Below are positions 25,246 through 34,336 of a DNA stretch of 64,000 nucleotides, one piece after another (positions within the stretch are counted from its first letter, which is position 1; every line of letters begins with the position of its first letter). The notes under the pieces are model-generated. The model saw only the letters and a program-made list of their open reading frames with translations, made no database searches and was not told where the DNA came from. The DNA is from Streptomyces niveus. GTDB taxonomy: Bacteria; Actinomycetota; Actinomycetes; Streptomycetales; Streptomycetaceae. A program made the position numbers and the translations under genes. The stretch is taken from positions 20,286 through 84,285 of the forward strand of contig NZ_MDCR01000257.1 in assembly GCF_001723055.1 (NCBI RefSeq). The letters run 5' to 3'.

Positions 25246-26874
25246 CTAGAGGATCCGTCCCGCCTCGTCGGCGGTGGCGGGGGACAGGTGCGCCTCGTAC
25301 CGTCGGCCGCCGATCACACAGGTCACACGGCTCACGCCCGCCGGCCGGGCGTGCACCGCGGACAGCACGGCGGCGGGATCGCTGTGCACGATCCGGCCGT
25401 TCTCCCGAGGCGGTTCGATCCGTACGGACACCAGCGACCCGCCCCGGACCCGCGCCACGCAGTGCACCGGGGACAGTACGACCCCGGCGGTGCGGCAGCC
25501 CGGATAGCTGTCGAGCACGTGCGAGATCCAGCCGTCCACGGTCCACCCGACGCTGTACGCGGCGGCAGTCGCCCGGTCCCTACGCCGGTACAGCAACGCC
25601 GCGCTCTGCGACTGCCGTTCGCCGGCCACGCCGTACTCGGCGGCGAGGTGGAGCGCGGGCGCGTCGACGTGGCCGGGGAACCGTTCGACATGCGTCTCGT
25701 CGCCGTCGAGGCGTACGCGTACGGCGAAGGCGGACGGTGTACGAGAGGGCGGGGCCGGGATCGGGAGCAGCCGCACGGTGACAGGTGCGACGGGCGGGGA
25801 GAGACCGATCAGCCGGTACAGCTCCAGCCGGAGCCGCTCCAGCGCACTCCCCTGTTCGGAGGCAGGGGACAGGAAAGCGGACGCGGCGGCGTCCCGTCCG
25901 GTCCCCACCCGGTAACTCTCCAGAGCCATCTCAAGCTCCTCCGCCCGGCCCAAGCGCGGCGCGTGGGCGAGGAGTTCGGCCATCGGGCTGCCGGGGATCA
26001 GCTCGTCGCCCCCGTCGTACGCGGCGAGTACCGGACCGTCCAGCGCAGCCGCGTAGTACAGCGCGGTCGAACCGTGATCGGTGATCAGGGCGTCGGCCGC
26101 CACCAGGACCGAGGCCCAGTCCTCGTACGGCCGGGCGAGGACCATTCCGGCGTCGAGCGCGGGCGCCAGCCGCTCCGACAGCTCGAACTCACCGGTCCGG
26201 CTCCATTCGTTCGGGTGCACGATCAGCCCGAGTTGGTACGCGTCCTGGGGAAGGCGGGCGGCCAGTTCGAAGGGCAGGTCCGGCCGACGCCGCAGCAGGG
26301 ACTCCCCGCCCCAGGTCGACGCCAGCACGATCAGCCGCCTCGCACCCGTCCCGAGCGCGGCGCGGAAGCTCTCGCGCAGGGGGAGCGAGGAGAGGATCCG
26401 CTCCAGGGTCGGATCGCCGACCACGGCGGCACGCGCCGCCGCTCGCGGGCTGAGGGCCGCCAGCCGGTCGATCTGGCCGGGGTGGGCCAGCGCGTGCAGG
26501 GCGGGCGGTGGACCGCCGTGCGGCATCAGATGCTCAGGGTCCAGGCCTGAGGGCGCGTCCGCCGATCCCTCCCCGTGGAACGTCTTGCCGAAGCCCGCCC
26601 CGTGCGGCAACAGCACCCGAGGGCCCCGGAGAAGGTGCAGCTCACCCTTCGGACTCGCGGTGACGATCAGGTCGTACGTATCGCGGCACGCCTCGTCCCA
26701 GGGGACCGAACGTGCGCCGACCCGTTCGACGGCAGCGAGTGCGTCGACGCCGAAATCGGAACCGGGAACGAGCGTGAAGACCCGGCTGACGCGCGCGTCA
26801 CCGGCGAACACCGGAAGGAGGTCGAGCAGCCTGTAGAGGGCGATCGCCGAGCGCGCGGCGAACAGAACCGCCAC
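25246..26874 (-). CDS. CDP-glycerol glycerophosphotransferase-like protein
   Basis: 542 aa from GTG 26874. The N-terminal half has a GT-B-like fold with 'VLLPHGAGFGKTF', 'LGLIVHPNEW' and 'AADALITDHGSTALYYAAALD', which matches the acceptor/nucleotide region of teichoic-acid polymerases (TagF-like: 'D.LITDYSS..FD'). The C-terminal 170 residues are beta-rich and unassigned. Streptomyces relatives have been labelled translation initiation factor 2, a label nothing in this sequence supports. There is no signal peptide. No good ribosome site precedes the GTG, because a 7-bp tandem repeat ends exactly at the start codon. Confidence 0.65.
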   Translation of the reverse strand: MAVLFAARSAIALYRLLDLLPVFAGDARVSRVFTLVPGSDFGVDALAAVERVGARSVPWDEACRDTYDLIVTASPKGELHLLRGPRVLLPHGAGFGKTFHGEGSADAPSGLDPEHLMPHGGPPPALHALAHPGQIDRLAALSPRAAARAAVVGDPTLERILSSLPLRESFRAALGTGARRLIVLASTWGGESLLRRRPDLPFELAARLPQDAYQLGLIVHPNEWSRTGEFELSERLAPALDAGMVLARPYEDWASVLVAADALITDHGSTALYYAAALDGPVLAAYDGGDELIPGSPMAELLAHAPRLGRAEELEMALESYRVGTGRDAAASAFLSPASEQGSALERLRLELYRLIGLSPPVAPVTVRLLPIPAPPSRTPSAFAVRVRLDGDETHVERFPGHVDAPALHLAAEYGVAGERQSQSAALLYRRRDRATAAAYSVGWTVDGWISHVLDSYPGCRTAGVVLSPVHCVARVRGGSLVSVRIEPPRENGRIVHSDPAAVLSAVHARPAGVSRVTCVIGGRRYEAHLSPATADEAGRIL

Positions 26875-26928
26875 GCCCGTCGCCCGTCGCCCGTCGCCCG
26901 TCGCCCGTCGCCCGTCGCCCGTCGCCCG
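26874..26928. repeat. 7-bp tandem repeat abutting a start codon
   Basis: Seven full copies of CGCCCGT plus a six-base partial copy, perfect throughout (55 bp). Its lower edge overlaps the GTG start of the minus-strand transferase-like gene. The unit length is not a multiple of three, so copy-number change would alter any upstream translation frame. Confidence 0.95.
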
Positions 26929-27091
26929 AAGTGTCCATTCTAGAGGCTCGATTCGGGCTTCGGGCGCCCGTCGGGCATGAAGTCACCGCTGATCAGTCCA
27001 GGTTCCTCGGGCTCGTTCGGCGGCATGATCCTGATCGTACCTTCGGGCGTTCGCGGTACTCCACGTCATGCGGTCGGGAACAATGGCCGCC

Positions 27092-27550
27092 ATGGACGAG
27101 TGGGGGATCGCACTGATCGCGGCAGGTTCGGCCCTCGCGGGCAGCCTCGTCACCGGCTGGTTCGCGCGGAGCGCGGGGATGAAACAGGCCGAGGCGGCAC
27201 AGCACGCCGGTGACCGGCAGGCGGATGCCCTGCTTCACACGGTACGCCTGACGCTTCAGGAGCAGCGCGCGGTCCGACTCCTCGATCTGCGGCGCCAGAC
27301 CTACGTGGCGTTCCTGGAGGCCGCGACGCCCACGAGCCGCACGGGCTTCGGGTCCGACGGGCTGGTGGCCCTGCAACGGGCTTTCAGCGCAGTGGAGTTG
27401 GAGGGACCCACCGATGTGGCCCGGCTGGCGGGCGAGGTGGTCAGCGGCCTGCGCCGCGATGACCCGCCGGACGACATCGAGCGCGCCAGGCTGCACTTCA
27501 CCTCGGCCGCGCAAGCCGCCCTGGACCCAACAGTCCCCGAACCGCAGTGA
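27092..27550 (+). CDS. Hypothetical membrane-anchored protein
   Basis: 152 aa from ATG 27092; ATG 27083 is an alternative three codons earlier. A single N-terminal transmembrane helix ('WGIALIAAGSALAGSLVTGWFA') is followed by a long charged helix ('GDRQADALLHTVRLTLQEQRAVR') that should be a coiled coil, then a short helical domain. This is a common Streptomyces protein type of unknown function. It is the first of four co-directional genes but is separated from the ABC operon by its own promoter region. Confidence 0.65.
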   Translation: MDEWGIALIAAGSALAGSLVTGWFARSAGMKQAEAAQHAGDRQADALLHTVRLTLQEQRAVRLLDLRRQTYVAFLEAATPTSRTGFGSDGLVALQRAFSAVELEGPTDVARLAGEVVSGLRRDDPPDDIERARLHFTSAAQAALDPTVPEPQ

Positions 27551-27616
27551 CCGCAGTGACCGCAGCGATAGCGGCGACCGTGGTGACCGCGCGGTAGGGA
27601 GAGCGCGCCGCGACAG

Positions 27617-27648
27617 TTGACCCTGACGCAGGGGCAACCTCCCAGCAT
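27617..27648 (+). promoter_or_regulatory. MerR-type promoter of the ABC exporter operon
   Basis: A -35 hexamer TTGACC (27617-27622) begins a 21-bp dyad, TTGACCCTG-ACG-CAGGGGCAA, with 8 of 9 arm positions matching. A CAGCAT -10-like hexamer at 27643-27648 gives a 20-bp spacer. A dyad inside an over-long spacer is the hallmark of MerR-activated promoters. Transcription would begin near 27656, at the ATG itself. Confidence 0.65.
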
Positions 27649-27655
27649 GGTCCGC

Positions 27656-28608
<953 letters not shown>

Positions 28609-28612
<4 letters not shown>

Positions 28613-29403
28613 GCGACGCGACGTACGCCGTCCGCGACTCGGCGACCATGCTGCGCCGGAATCTGACGCACATGGCCCGCTACCCGTCGATGACGGTGAT
28701 GCTGGTCGGGCAGCCGCTGCTCTTCCTGCTGCTGTTCGTGTACGTCTTCGGCGCGGCCATGGGCGCCAGTCTGCCGGGAGCCCCGGCGGGGGACCGCGGT
28801 GACTACCTGACGTACATCACTCCCGGGATTCTGATGATGACGGTGGCCAGCGTCTCCATCGGCACCGCGGTGCTGGTCGCCACCGACATGAAGAACGGGA
28901 TCATCGACCGGTTCCGGACCATGCCCATCACCAAGCCCGCCGTACTCACCGGCCATGTGCTCGGCGCGATGATCCAGACCGCGCTCGCGCTCGTGGCGCT
29001 TCTCGGGGTGGCGTTCCTGATCGGCCTGCGCACCGGCGCGTCGGCGACGCAGTGGCTGGGCCTGGCGGGCCTGCTGGTGCTGCTCTCCCTGGCGATGACG
29101 TGGTTCACCGTGGCGCTGGGCCTGGCCAGCCCGGATCCGGAGACCGCGAGCAACCTGCCGATGATCTTCGTACTCCTGCCGTTCGTGGGCAGCGGCTTCG
29201 TGCCGGTCGAGTCGATGCCGGCCGGACTGCGCCGGTTCGCCGAACACCAGCCGTTCACGCCGATCATGGACGCGTTCCGCGGCCTGCTGGCGGGAGCGCC
29301 GGCCGGCCCGGACGTACTCCTGGCCGTCGGCTGGTGCGCGGTGATCGGACTGACCGGCTACCTCTGGTCCCGCCGCCTCTACCGGACCCGCGCCGCGAGC
29401 TAG
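28609..29403 (+). CDS. ABC-2-type exporter permease, DrrB-like
   Basis: 264 aa, six hydrophobic segments. The N-terminal 'LRRNLTHMARYPSMTVM', the central 'GITTPGI'-like 'YITPGILMMTV' and 'FRTMPI' blocks, and 'LPFVGSGFVPVESMPAGLRRFAEHQPFTP' near the end are characteristic of DrrB/ABC-2 permeases. It overlaps the ATPase gene by 4 bp, and the MerR gene follows after 12 bp, so the three form one operon. Confidence 0.92.
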
Positions 29404-29415
29404 GAGACTGATCCG

Positions 29416-30207
29416 ATGCTGACCATCGGCGAGCTGGCCGCGTACGCCGGAGTGACCGTACGGGCGGTGCGGCACTACCACGCCAAGGGCCTGCTGCCGG
29501 AACCGGAGCGGGACCACTCCGGCTACCGGAGGTACGACGCCACCGCCGTGGTCGAGCTGATCAAGATCCGTACCCTCGCCGACGCGGGAGTCCCCCTCGG
29601 GCGCGTACGGGAACTGCTCCAGGCGGGCGAGGACGAGTTCGCCACGGCGGTCGCGGACATCGACAGGCGCCTACGGGCCGAGATCCGCGAGCGCCAACAG
29701 CATCGCGAACGGATCGCCCGCCTCACTGCCGGGGACAGCCTCGTACTCCCGCCGGAGGTCGTCACGTTTCTCGACCAACTCCGGGCACTCGGGGTCGACG
29801 AGCGCATCGTCCAGGTCGAGCGCGACGGCTGGATCCCGCTGGCCGCGCACTCGCCGGGGCGCATCCCGGAATGGACGGCCCGCAAACGCCGGCAGATCGC
29901 CGACCCGCGGCTCGTCGACTTCTATCTCACCCTCGGCCAGGCCCTGGACCGCACCGACGACGACCCTCAACTGGTCGCGCTGGCCGACAAGATGGCGGCC
30001 TACATCTCGGAGGTGGCCGACGAGCGGGGCGAGGACTACGTCGACGACGCGGACATCGAGCCGCCGATCGCCAAACTGCTCGACAGCCTGGCGTTCGCCA
30101 CCGCCCCGCCCGCCCGCCGGTTGATCGAGCTGCTGAGGATGCGGGGCTGGACTGGCTGGACGAAGGTCGAGCGACTGGACCCGCCGGGGAACGGGACCGG
30201 AGGGTGA
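29416..30207 (+). CDS. MerR-family transcriptional regulator
   Basis: 263 aa. An N-terminal MerR winged helix ('LTIGELAAYAGVTVRAVRHYHAKGLL'), a dimerisation helix with Arg/Gln-rich sequence ('RERQQHRERIARL'), and a long C-terminal effector domain with acidic residues. As the last gene of the exporter operon it probably activates the MerR-type promoter at 27617-27648 when it binds an exported drug. No Cys metal ligands are seen, which argues for an organic ligand. Confidence 0.92.
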   Translation: MLTIGELAAYAGVTVRAVRHYHAKGLLPEPERDHSGYRRYDATAVVELIKIRTLADAGVPLGRVRELLQAGEDEFATAVADIDRRLRAEIRERQQHRERIARLTAGDSLVLPPEVVTFLDQLRALGVDERIVQVERDGWIPLAAHSPGRIPEWTARKRRQIADPRLVDFYLTLGQALDRTDDDPQLVALADKMAAYISEVADERGEDYVDDADIEPPIAKLLDSLAFATAPPARRLIELLRMRGWTGWTKVERLDPPGNGTGG

Positions 30208-30410
30208 CGGGATGGACGGATACCGGGTCGTGCGTGACGAAGCTGGTCGACGAACACCTCGCCTGGCCCAGGAGCCGGCGCCGAGGAAACGGCCTACAGC
30301 GGCCAGCTGGTCGATGATCCGTACATCTGGGAGAGCCCCGGTACCAGGCTCATGACCAGCAGGGCAGGGAAGACACGCCGGGTCCAGGCTCCGGGTCCAG
30401 CGGCGCCCGC

Positions 30411-31331
30411 TCAGTCCTCGACGACACGGATGATCGTCTTGCCGGGGACGCGTTCCCGCGGCGCGAACGCGTCGGCGGCCTCGGCGAGCGGGCGTACCAC
30501 GCCGACGATCGGCTTGAGCCGCCCAGCCCGCAGCCGTCCGGCCAGGTCCGCGAGGCGGGCCCGGTCAGGTTCGACGACGAAGAAGACGGCCCTCCCGTCC
30601 GCCGGCCGCACGGTGACCGGCCCCGCGATGGTGACCAGGGTGCCTCCGGCCCGGACCAGCCCCGCGGAGCGGTCAAGGATGTCACCGCCGATCACGTCGA
30701 AGACCAGGTCGACATCGCCGATGTCCTCCAGGCGCTCGGCCTGGAGGTCGACGAAGACGTCCGCGCCCAGTTCGAGGACGGTCTCCCGGTCGGCGGCCCG
30801 CCCGGTTCCGATCACCCTGGCGCCGACCTCCCGGGCGAGCTGCACGGCGAGGGACCCGACACCGCCCGCGGCCCCGTGCACCAGCACGGTCTGGCCGGTG
30901 GTGAGGCGGCCGTGGTCGAAGAGGGCCTGCCAGGCGGTGAGCCCGGAGACCGGCAGTGCGGCGGCCGTGACGTGGTCGACATCAGCCGGGAGAGGAGCCA
31001 GATTGCGGGCCTCGACCGCCGTGTACTCGGCCAGCGAGCCGTCGCGGCTCCAGTCGGCCAGACCGAACACCCGCTGGCCCACGGTCAGCCCGGTGGTGCC
31101 GTACCCCAGCTCGGTCACGACCCCGGACAGCTCGTGCCCCGGCACACTCGGCGTACGGTCCCGCCCCGCCCGGTCGGTCCAGGTACCGGCCCAGGCCAGC
31201 TCGCCCGGGGTGAACCCGGCGGCGTGCACGCGCACGATCACGTCGTTCTCCGCGGCATGCGGATGGGGCAGATCGGTGAGAGCCAGCCCGCCGACGCCGG
31301 CGTCGCGGTCCTGGACAGTGATGGCTCGCAT
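30411..31331 (-). CDS. NADP-dependent quinone-type oxidoreductase (MDR family)
   Basis: 306 aa from ATG 31331. A GroES-like N-terminal domain ('IVRVHAAGFTPGELAW', 'PSVPGHELSGVV') is followed by a Rossmann domain with 'VLVHGAAGGVGSLAVQLA'. The structural and catalytic zinc Cys ligands of alcohol dehydrogenases are absent, so it belongs with zinc-independent quinone oxidoreductase-like enzymes. The substrate is unknown. It is monocistronic, with the Nudix gene 198 bp away on the same strand. Confidence 0.9.
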   Translation of the reverse strand: MRAITVQDRDAGVGGLALTDLPHPHAAENDVIVRVHAAGFTPGELAWAGTWTDRAGRDRTPSVPGHELSGVVTELGYGTTGLTVGQRVFGLADWSRDGSLAEYTAVEARNLAPLPADVDHVTAAALPVSGLTAWQALFDHGRLTTGQTVLVHGAAGGVGSLAVQLAREVGARVIGTGRAADRETVLELGADVFVDLQAERLEDIGDVDLVFDVIGGDILDRSAGLVRAGGTLVTIAGPVTVRPADGRAVFFVVEPDRARLADLAGRLRAGRLKPIVGVVRPLAEAADAFAPRERVPGKTIIRVVED

Positions 31332-31529
31332 GGGGTTCCTCTCTGATCCACGGAAGCGCCGGGGGACGGGCGCTCTGCTGATCCCGCTCTCACGGTAATC
31401 ATGGGGCGGCCCAGGCAGGTGGGCCATCGTGAGAGTGAAACGTTGGGCCAGTTGCCGCCTTCGCCGGGTTCCGCCCCAGAACCTTCCGGCGGACGCCCGC
31501 CCCGCGACACCTGCGGGCAGGCATGAGCG

Positions 31530-32075
31530 TCAGCCGGCCGACGGTGACTCGCTGTGAGGGAGGGCGGCGAGGAGCAGAGCCGTCGCGCTCCCGGCCTCCG
31601 TGATCTCCCCGGCACGCACCGCCGCCACGGCGTCGGACAGCGGGCGCCAGTGGACCGTCATCCCGACTTCCGTCCCCTCACGCCGCATGGTGCCGGGACG
31701 CAGGTCGGTGACGAGCATCAGGTGGGTGCGGGCAGCGGTGACGCCGGGCAGCGGATCGATCACACCGAGCGTGTCCACGTGCGCGGCCGTCAGCCCGGTC
31801 TCCTCCTCCAACTCGCGCAGAGCCGCGCGGTATTGATTCTCACCGTCCATCCCGCCGCCGGGCAGATGCACCATCCGCCGACCCTGCAAGTAGAAGTCGT
31901 CCTCGACCAGCAGGACTTGACCGTCGGTGTCGAGTGCCACGACGCGTACGCCGTCGCCGACGGTGACATGCTCGTAGGCACCCGCGATGCCGTCCGGTCG
32001 CCGGACCGCATCTCGACGCAACGTCAGGAACGGGCCCTGGTACATCACTTCTGTCGCCAGCCGCTTCCACCCCAT
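31530..32075 (-). CDS. Nudix hydrolase, ADP-ribose pyrophosphatase-like
   Basis: 181 aa. The Nudix box is complete: G-x5-E-x7-REL-EE-TGL within 'GGMDGENQYRAALREL' and 'EEETGL'. The 'W+RL.TEVMYQGPFLTLR.D' N-terminus and the fold around 'MVHLPGGGMDG' resemble ADP-ribose or sugar-nucleotide pyrophosphatases. ATG 32075 ('MGWKRL') is chosen as the family-like start; GTG 32105 is a longer alternative. It would cleave nucleoside diphosphate derivatives in the cytosol. Confidence 0.88.
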   Translation of the reverse strand: MGWKRLATEVMYQGPFLTLRRDAVRRPDGIAGAYEHVTVGDGVRVVALDTDGQVLLVEDDFYLQGRRMVHLPGGGMDGENQYRAALRELEEETGLTAAHVDTLGVIDPLPGVTAARTHLMLVTDLRPGTMRREGTEVGMTVHWRPLSDAVAAVRAGEITEAGSATALLLAALPHSESPSAG

Positions 32076-32088
32076 ACCGGTGAGTGTG

Positions 32089-32626
32089 TCACCGGCCGCG
32101 GCCACTCTGCGAAGCGAGACCCGGGCAGTGCCACCGGCCAGTGATCAGTACAGCGGGCCGAAGGAGAGGACGTGCAGGGCGGCTAAGCGGGCCCGCCAAC
32201 CCGATGGCCGTCAACGCGATGACCATGGCGAGGCTCAGGAGACAGACGAGGACGCCGGAGGTCCGAAGCCGCCACCCCTCCCGGGCCATGTCCCAGCCTG
32301 CGCTCACGCCATGACGGACCGGAATCGCGAGGGAACCGATCAACCAGCACGCCAGCGCCGCGTACCACTCGTACGCGCCGAGAAGGCCGCCCACCAAAAT
32401 CGCCGCGGCTGCAAGCAGGTAGAGCGACACCAAGAGACGTAAAGCCGCACCCTTTCGCTCCCCTGATCTCCACCCGGTCGATCGCGGCAACTGGGATGTG
32501 CCTCTCGAAAGCCCGCGACTCCATGATCAGAACGCCCTGTTCAAGCCGGGCCGCAACGCAACGGCGCCGTCCGGGAAGGATCACCAGCGAGGTGACCTCT
32601 GAGGCGATACTCGCGTCTGGGGCCAT
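32089..32626 (-). pseudogene. Frameshifted membrane protein gene
   Basis: Two protein-like halves lie in different frames on the minus strand. From 32626 there is a small beta-rich start ('TSLVILPGRRRCVAARLEQG', 'RHIPVAAIDRVEIR') that stops looking like protein at about 32460. From about 32450 another frame carries three hydrophobic helices ('LRLLVSLYLLAAAAILVGGL', 'YAALACWLIGSLAIPV', 'VLVCLLSLAMVIALTAIGL'). Together they look like one broken gene for a PH-like plus transmembrane protein. A sequencing error cannot be excluded, nor can two small overlapping genes. Confidence 0.5.
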
Positions 32627-32830
32627 ATGGGCAGGCTAAAGCGTGCGGCGGGAGTTTGGACCGGGGGTGGCGAAGCGGGTTTCCAAGACCGCCTAGCGGA
32701 CGGTCTTGTGATGTTGCTTGCGGGCGAGGAGGTGCTCGGTCGCCCGGCGTTCGCTTTGGTCACCAACTGAGCTGCCCGGCTTGTCGGACGGGCCCAGGGC
32801 GTGTGCCGGAAGTGCTCTAGGTTGGCCAAT

Positions 32831-33352
32831 GTGAGTGCTCGGGGGCGGAGGTACCGGTATGTCGGACCGGTCGAGCTGAAGGCTGCGGTCCGGCCTGGCA
32901 GCGGCGGGTGCCGGATCAGCTCGGCGGCCGACTTCGGTGGTTGGATCGCTGGGCGATCGGCCGCGGAGTTGGCGGAGCCGTTCACTTTTGTGGTGGGCAC
33001 GGACGGTGTGCTTCGGCTGGCGCCGCGACGGAGCGAGCACGTGGCCTGTGCCGGCGGAGACATGGTTCTGAGTGCCGGCGAGATCAGCTTCACGCGCGAT
33101 GCAGATCGGTGGGCCGTGAGCGAGGTCAGCAACCAGTCCACCGGGTACTGCCCGGACGTCATCTCCTGGTCGGCAGTGGCGCGTGCTCTGGACGAAGCAG
33201 AGCTCGGGCGGCCCTCCGGCTTCACCCACGAGGTGGTGTTCCGGCGGTGCCCCAACTGCCAGGAGCACAACATCGTGCGCGAGGACGACTTCGTCTGCGT
33301 CTTCTGCGACGGCGATCTGCCCGCGACATGGAACATGGATTCCACCGCGTGA
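32831..33352 (+). CDS. Conserved hypothetical protein with C-terminal zinc ribbon
   Basis: 173 aa starting at GTG 32831 ('SARGRRYRYVGP'). The body has a regular fold rich in 'EHVACAGG', 'VLSAGEISF' and 'SNQSTGYCPD'. The C-terminus has paired cysteines 'CPNCQEHNIV' and 'CVFCDGDLP', a four-Cys zinc ribbon. I recall this arrangement from Streptomyces hypothetical proteins; no function is known. An upstream in-frame start (32801) has no ribosome site. Confidence 0.75.
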   Translation: MSARGRRYRYVGPVELKAAVRPGSGGCRISSAADFGGWIAGRSAAELAEPFTFVVGTDGVLRLAPRRSEHVACAGGDMVLSAGEISFTRDADRWAVSEVSNQSTGYCPDVISWSAVARALDEAELGRPSGFTHEVVFRRCPNCQEHNIVREDDFVCVFCDGDLPATWNMDSTA

Positions 33353-33413
33353 CGGCTGAGGTCACGGCCACTCGTTCCTTGTTGCGGATGCCTGTCAGAC
33401 GGAGGACCTCGAT

Positions 33414-33914
33414 ATGGCCATTCTCTCGCGGCAGGCCGGCGAGGATGTCGGTGCCTACATCATGGGCCGCCGGATGTTCGGTCCCGGGACCGGTGAGTGG
33501 GACCAGGAGTGGACCGGCTGGTGGGGGCCGAATCCGCCGTACCACGCGCCGGTGTTCGTGCTCAGTCACCACCCGCGTGAGCCGCTGACCATGGAGGGCG
33601 GCACGACGTTCACCTTCGTCACCGATGGGATCGAGTCGGCGCTGGAGCAGGCGAGGAAGGCGGCCGGTAACCAGAAGGTCGTGATCGCCGGTGGCGCGAA
33701 CGCGGTCCGCCAGTACCTCGCCGCCGGGCTGATCGACGAACTGCTCCTGCACATCGTGCCCGTCACGCTCGGGGCGGGCGAGCGGCTGCTGGAGGGCGTT
33801 GGCGGCCTGAAGCTGGACCCGGTGGAGGTGATCGCGTCCCCGACGGTGACGCATGTGCGGTACCGACTCTCCATGGCTTCATGGCGAACACGGTGGGGGC
33901 CAATCGGCTCCTGA
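33414..33914 (+). pseudogene. N-terminally truncated RibD/DHFR-like reductase
   Basis: 166 codons. 'AYIMGRRMFGPGTGEWD', 'PVFVLSHHPREPL', 'VVIAGGANAVRQYL', 'GLIDELLLHIVPVTLGAGERLL' and 'VTHVRYRL' are the middle and C-terminal blocks of the dihydrofolate-reductase-like RibD family. The first 40-60 residues, with the NADPH-binding first strand ('SLDGF.AGP'), are missing. The last residues ('SMASWRTRWGPIGS') are foreign to the family. Both ends therefore look like breakpoints, and the product is probably inactive. Confidence 0.65.
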
Positions 33915-34336
33915 CTCCGGCGATGGTCAGGTTCACCTGTGGTGTTCTGTCCATCGCTTCGATTGTGAGCGTCATGGCCGCTTCGTCATGACCGCCTGAC
34001 CGGACAGGCCCATGTAACGGTCCAGCGCGGTGCAGCTCTTCATGGTGGTCGCCACACTCTTCTTGTCCTGTTGGGGGTTCTTGAACGATCAGCCGGTTTC
34101 CCCGTCGAGCTCCCCTACAGGTGGGCGGTTCCGGCGCCTGCGGCGTACCTCGCAGAGGGCGGGTCCGCAAAGTCCCGTCTGGCTGACGCCGCCTGGCACG
34201 CACGCTCGCCGCGTTGTCGGGCCCGACCAGGTACGGCCAGGCCATCCACAACGCCGATCCTCCGCCTTGCGGTCGCACGCACCACCCGCCGTCAGCCCCG
34301 CCCTGCAAACGGACGACGGGACCTCGCGGGCACGTC
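33915..34336. other. Gap with gene fragments, no intact gene
   Basis: About 420 bp between the truncated reductase and the glycosidase-like gene. On the minus strand, 33870-33980 reads 'MTLTIEAMDRTPQVNLTIAG' and then breaks off into the reductase end, as if one gene start had been fused onto another gene. No promoter or hairpin stands out. Confidence 0.4.

Noticed and set aside
26798..26986. A 62-codon minus-strand frame across the 7-bp repeat as a gene
   Set aside because: Its sequence is mostly GDGRRAT repeats. It matters only as a possible upstream start for the transferase-like gene.
30208..30410. A gene remnant after the MerR gene
   Set aside because: A short frame with 'ETAYSGQLVDDPYIWESPG' looks partly protein-like, but no start, end or family could be supported.
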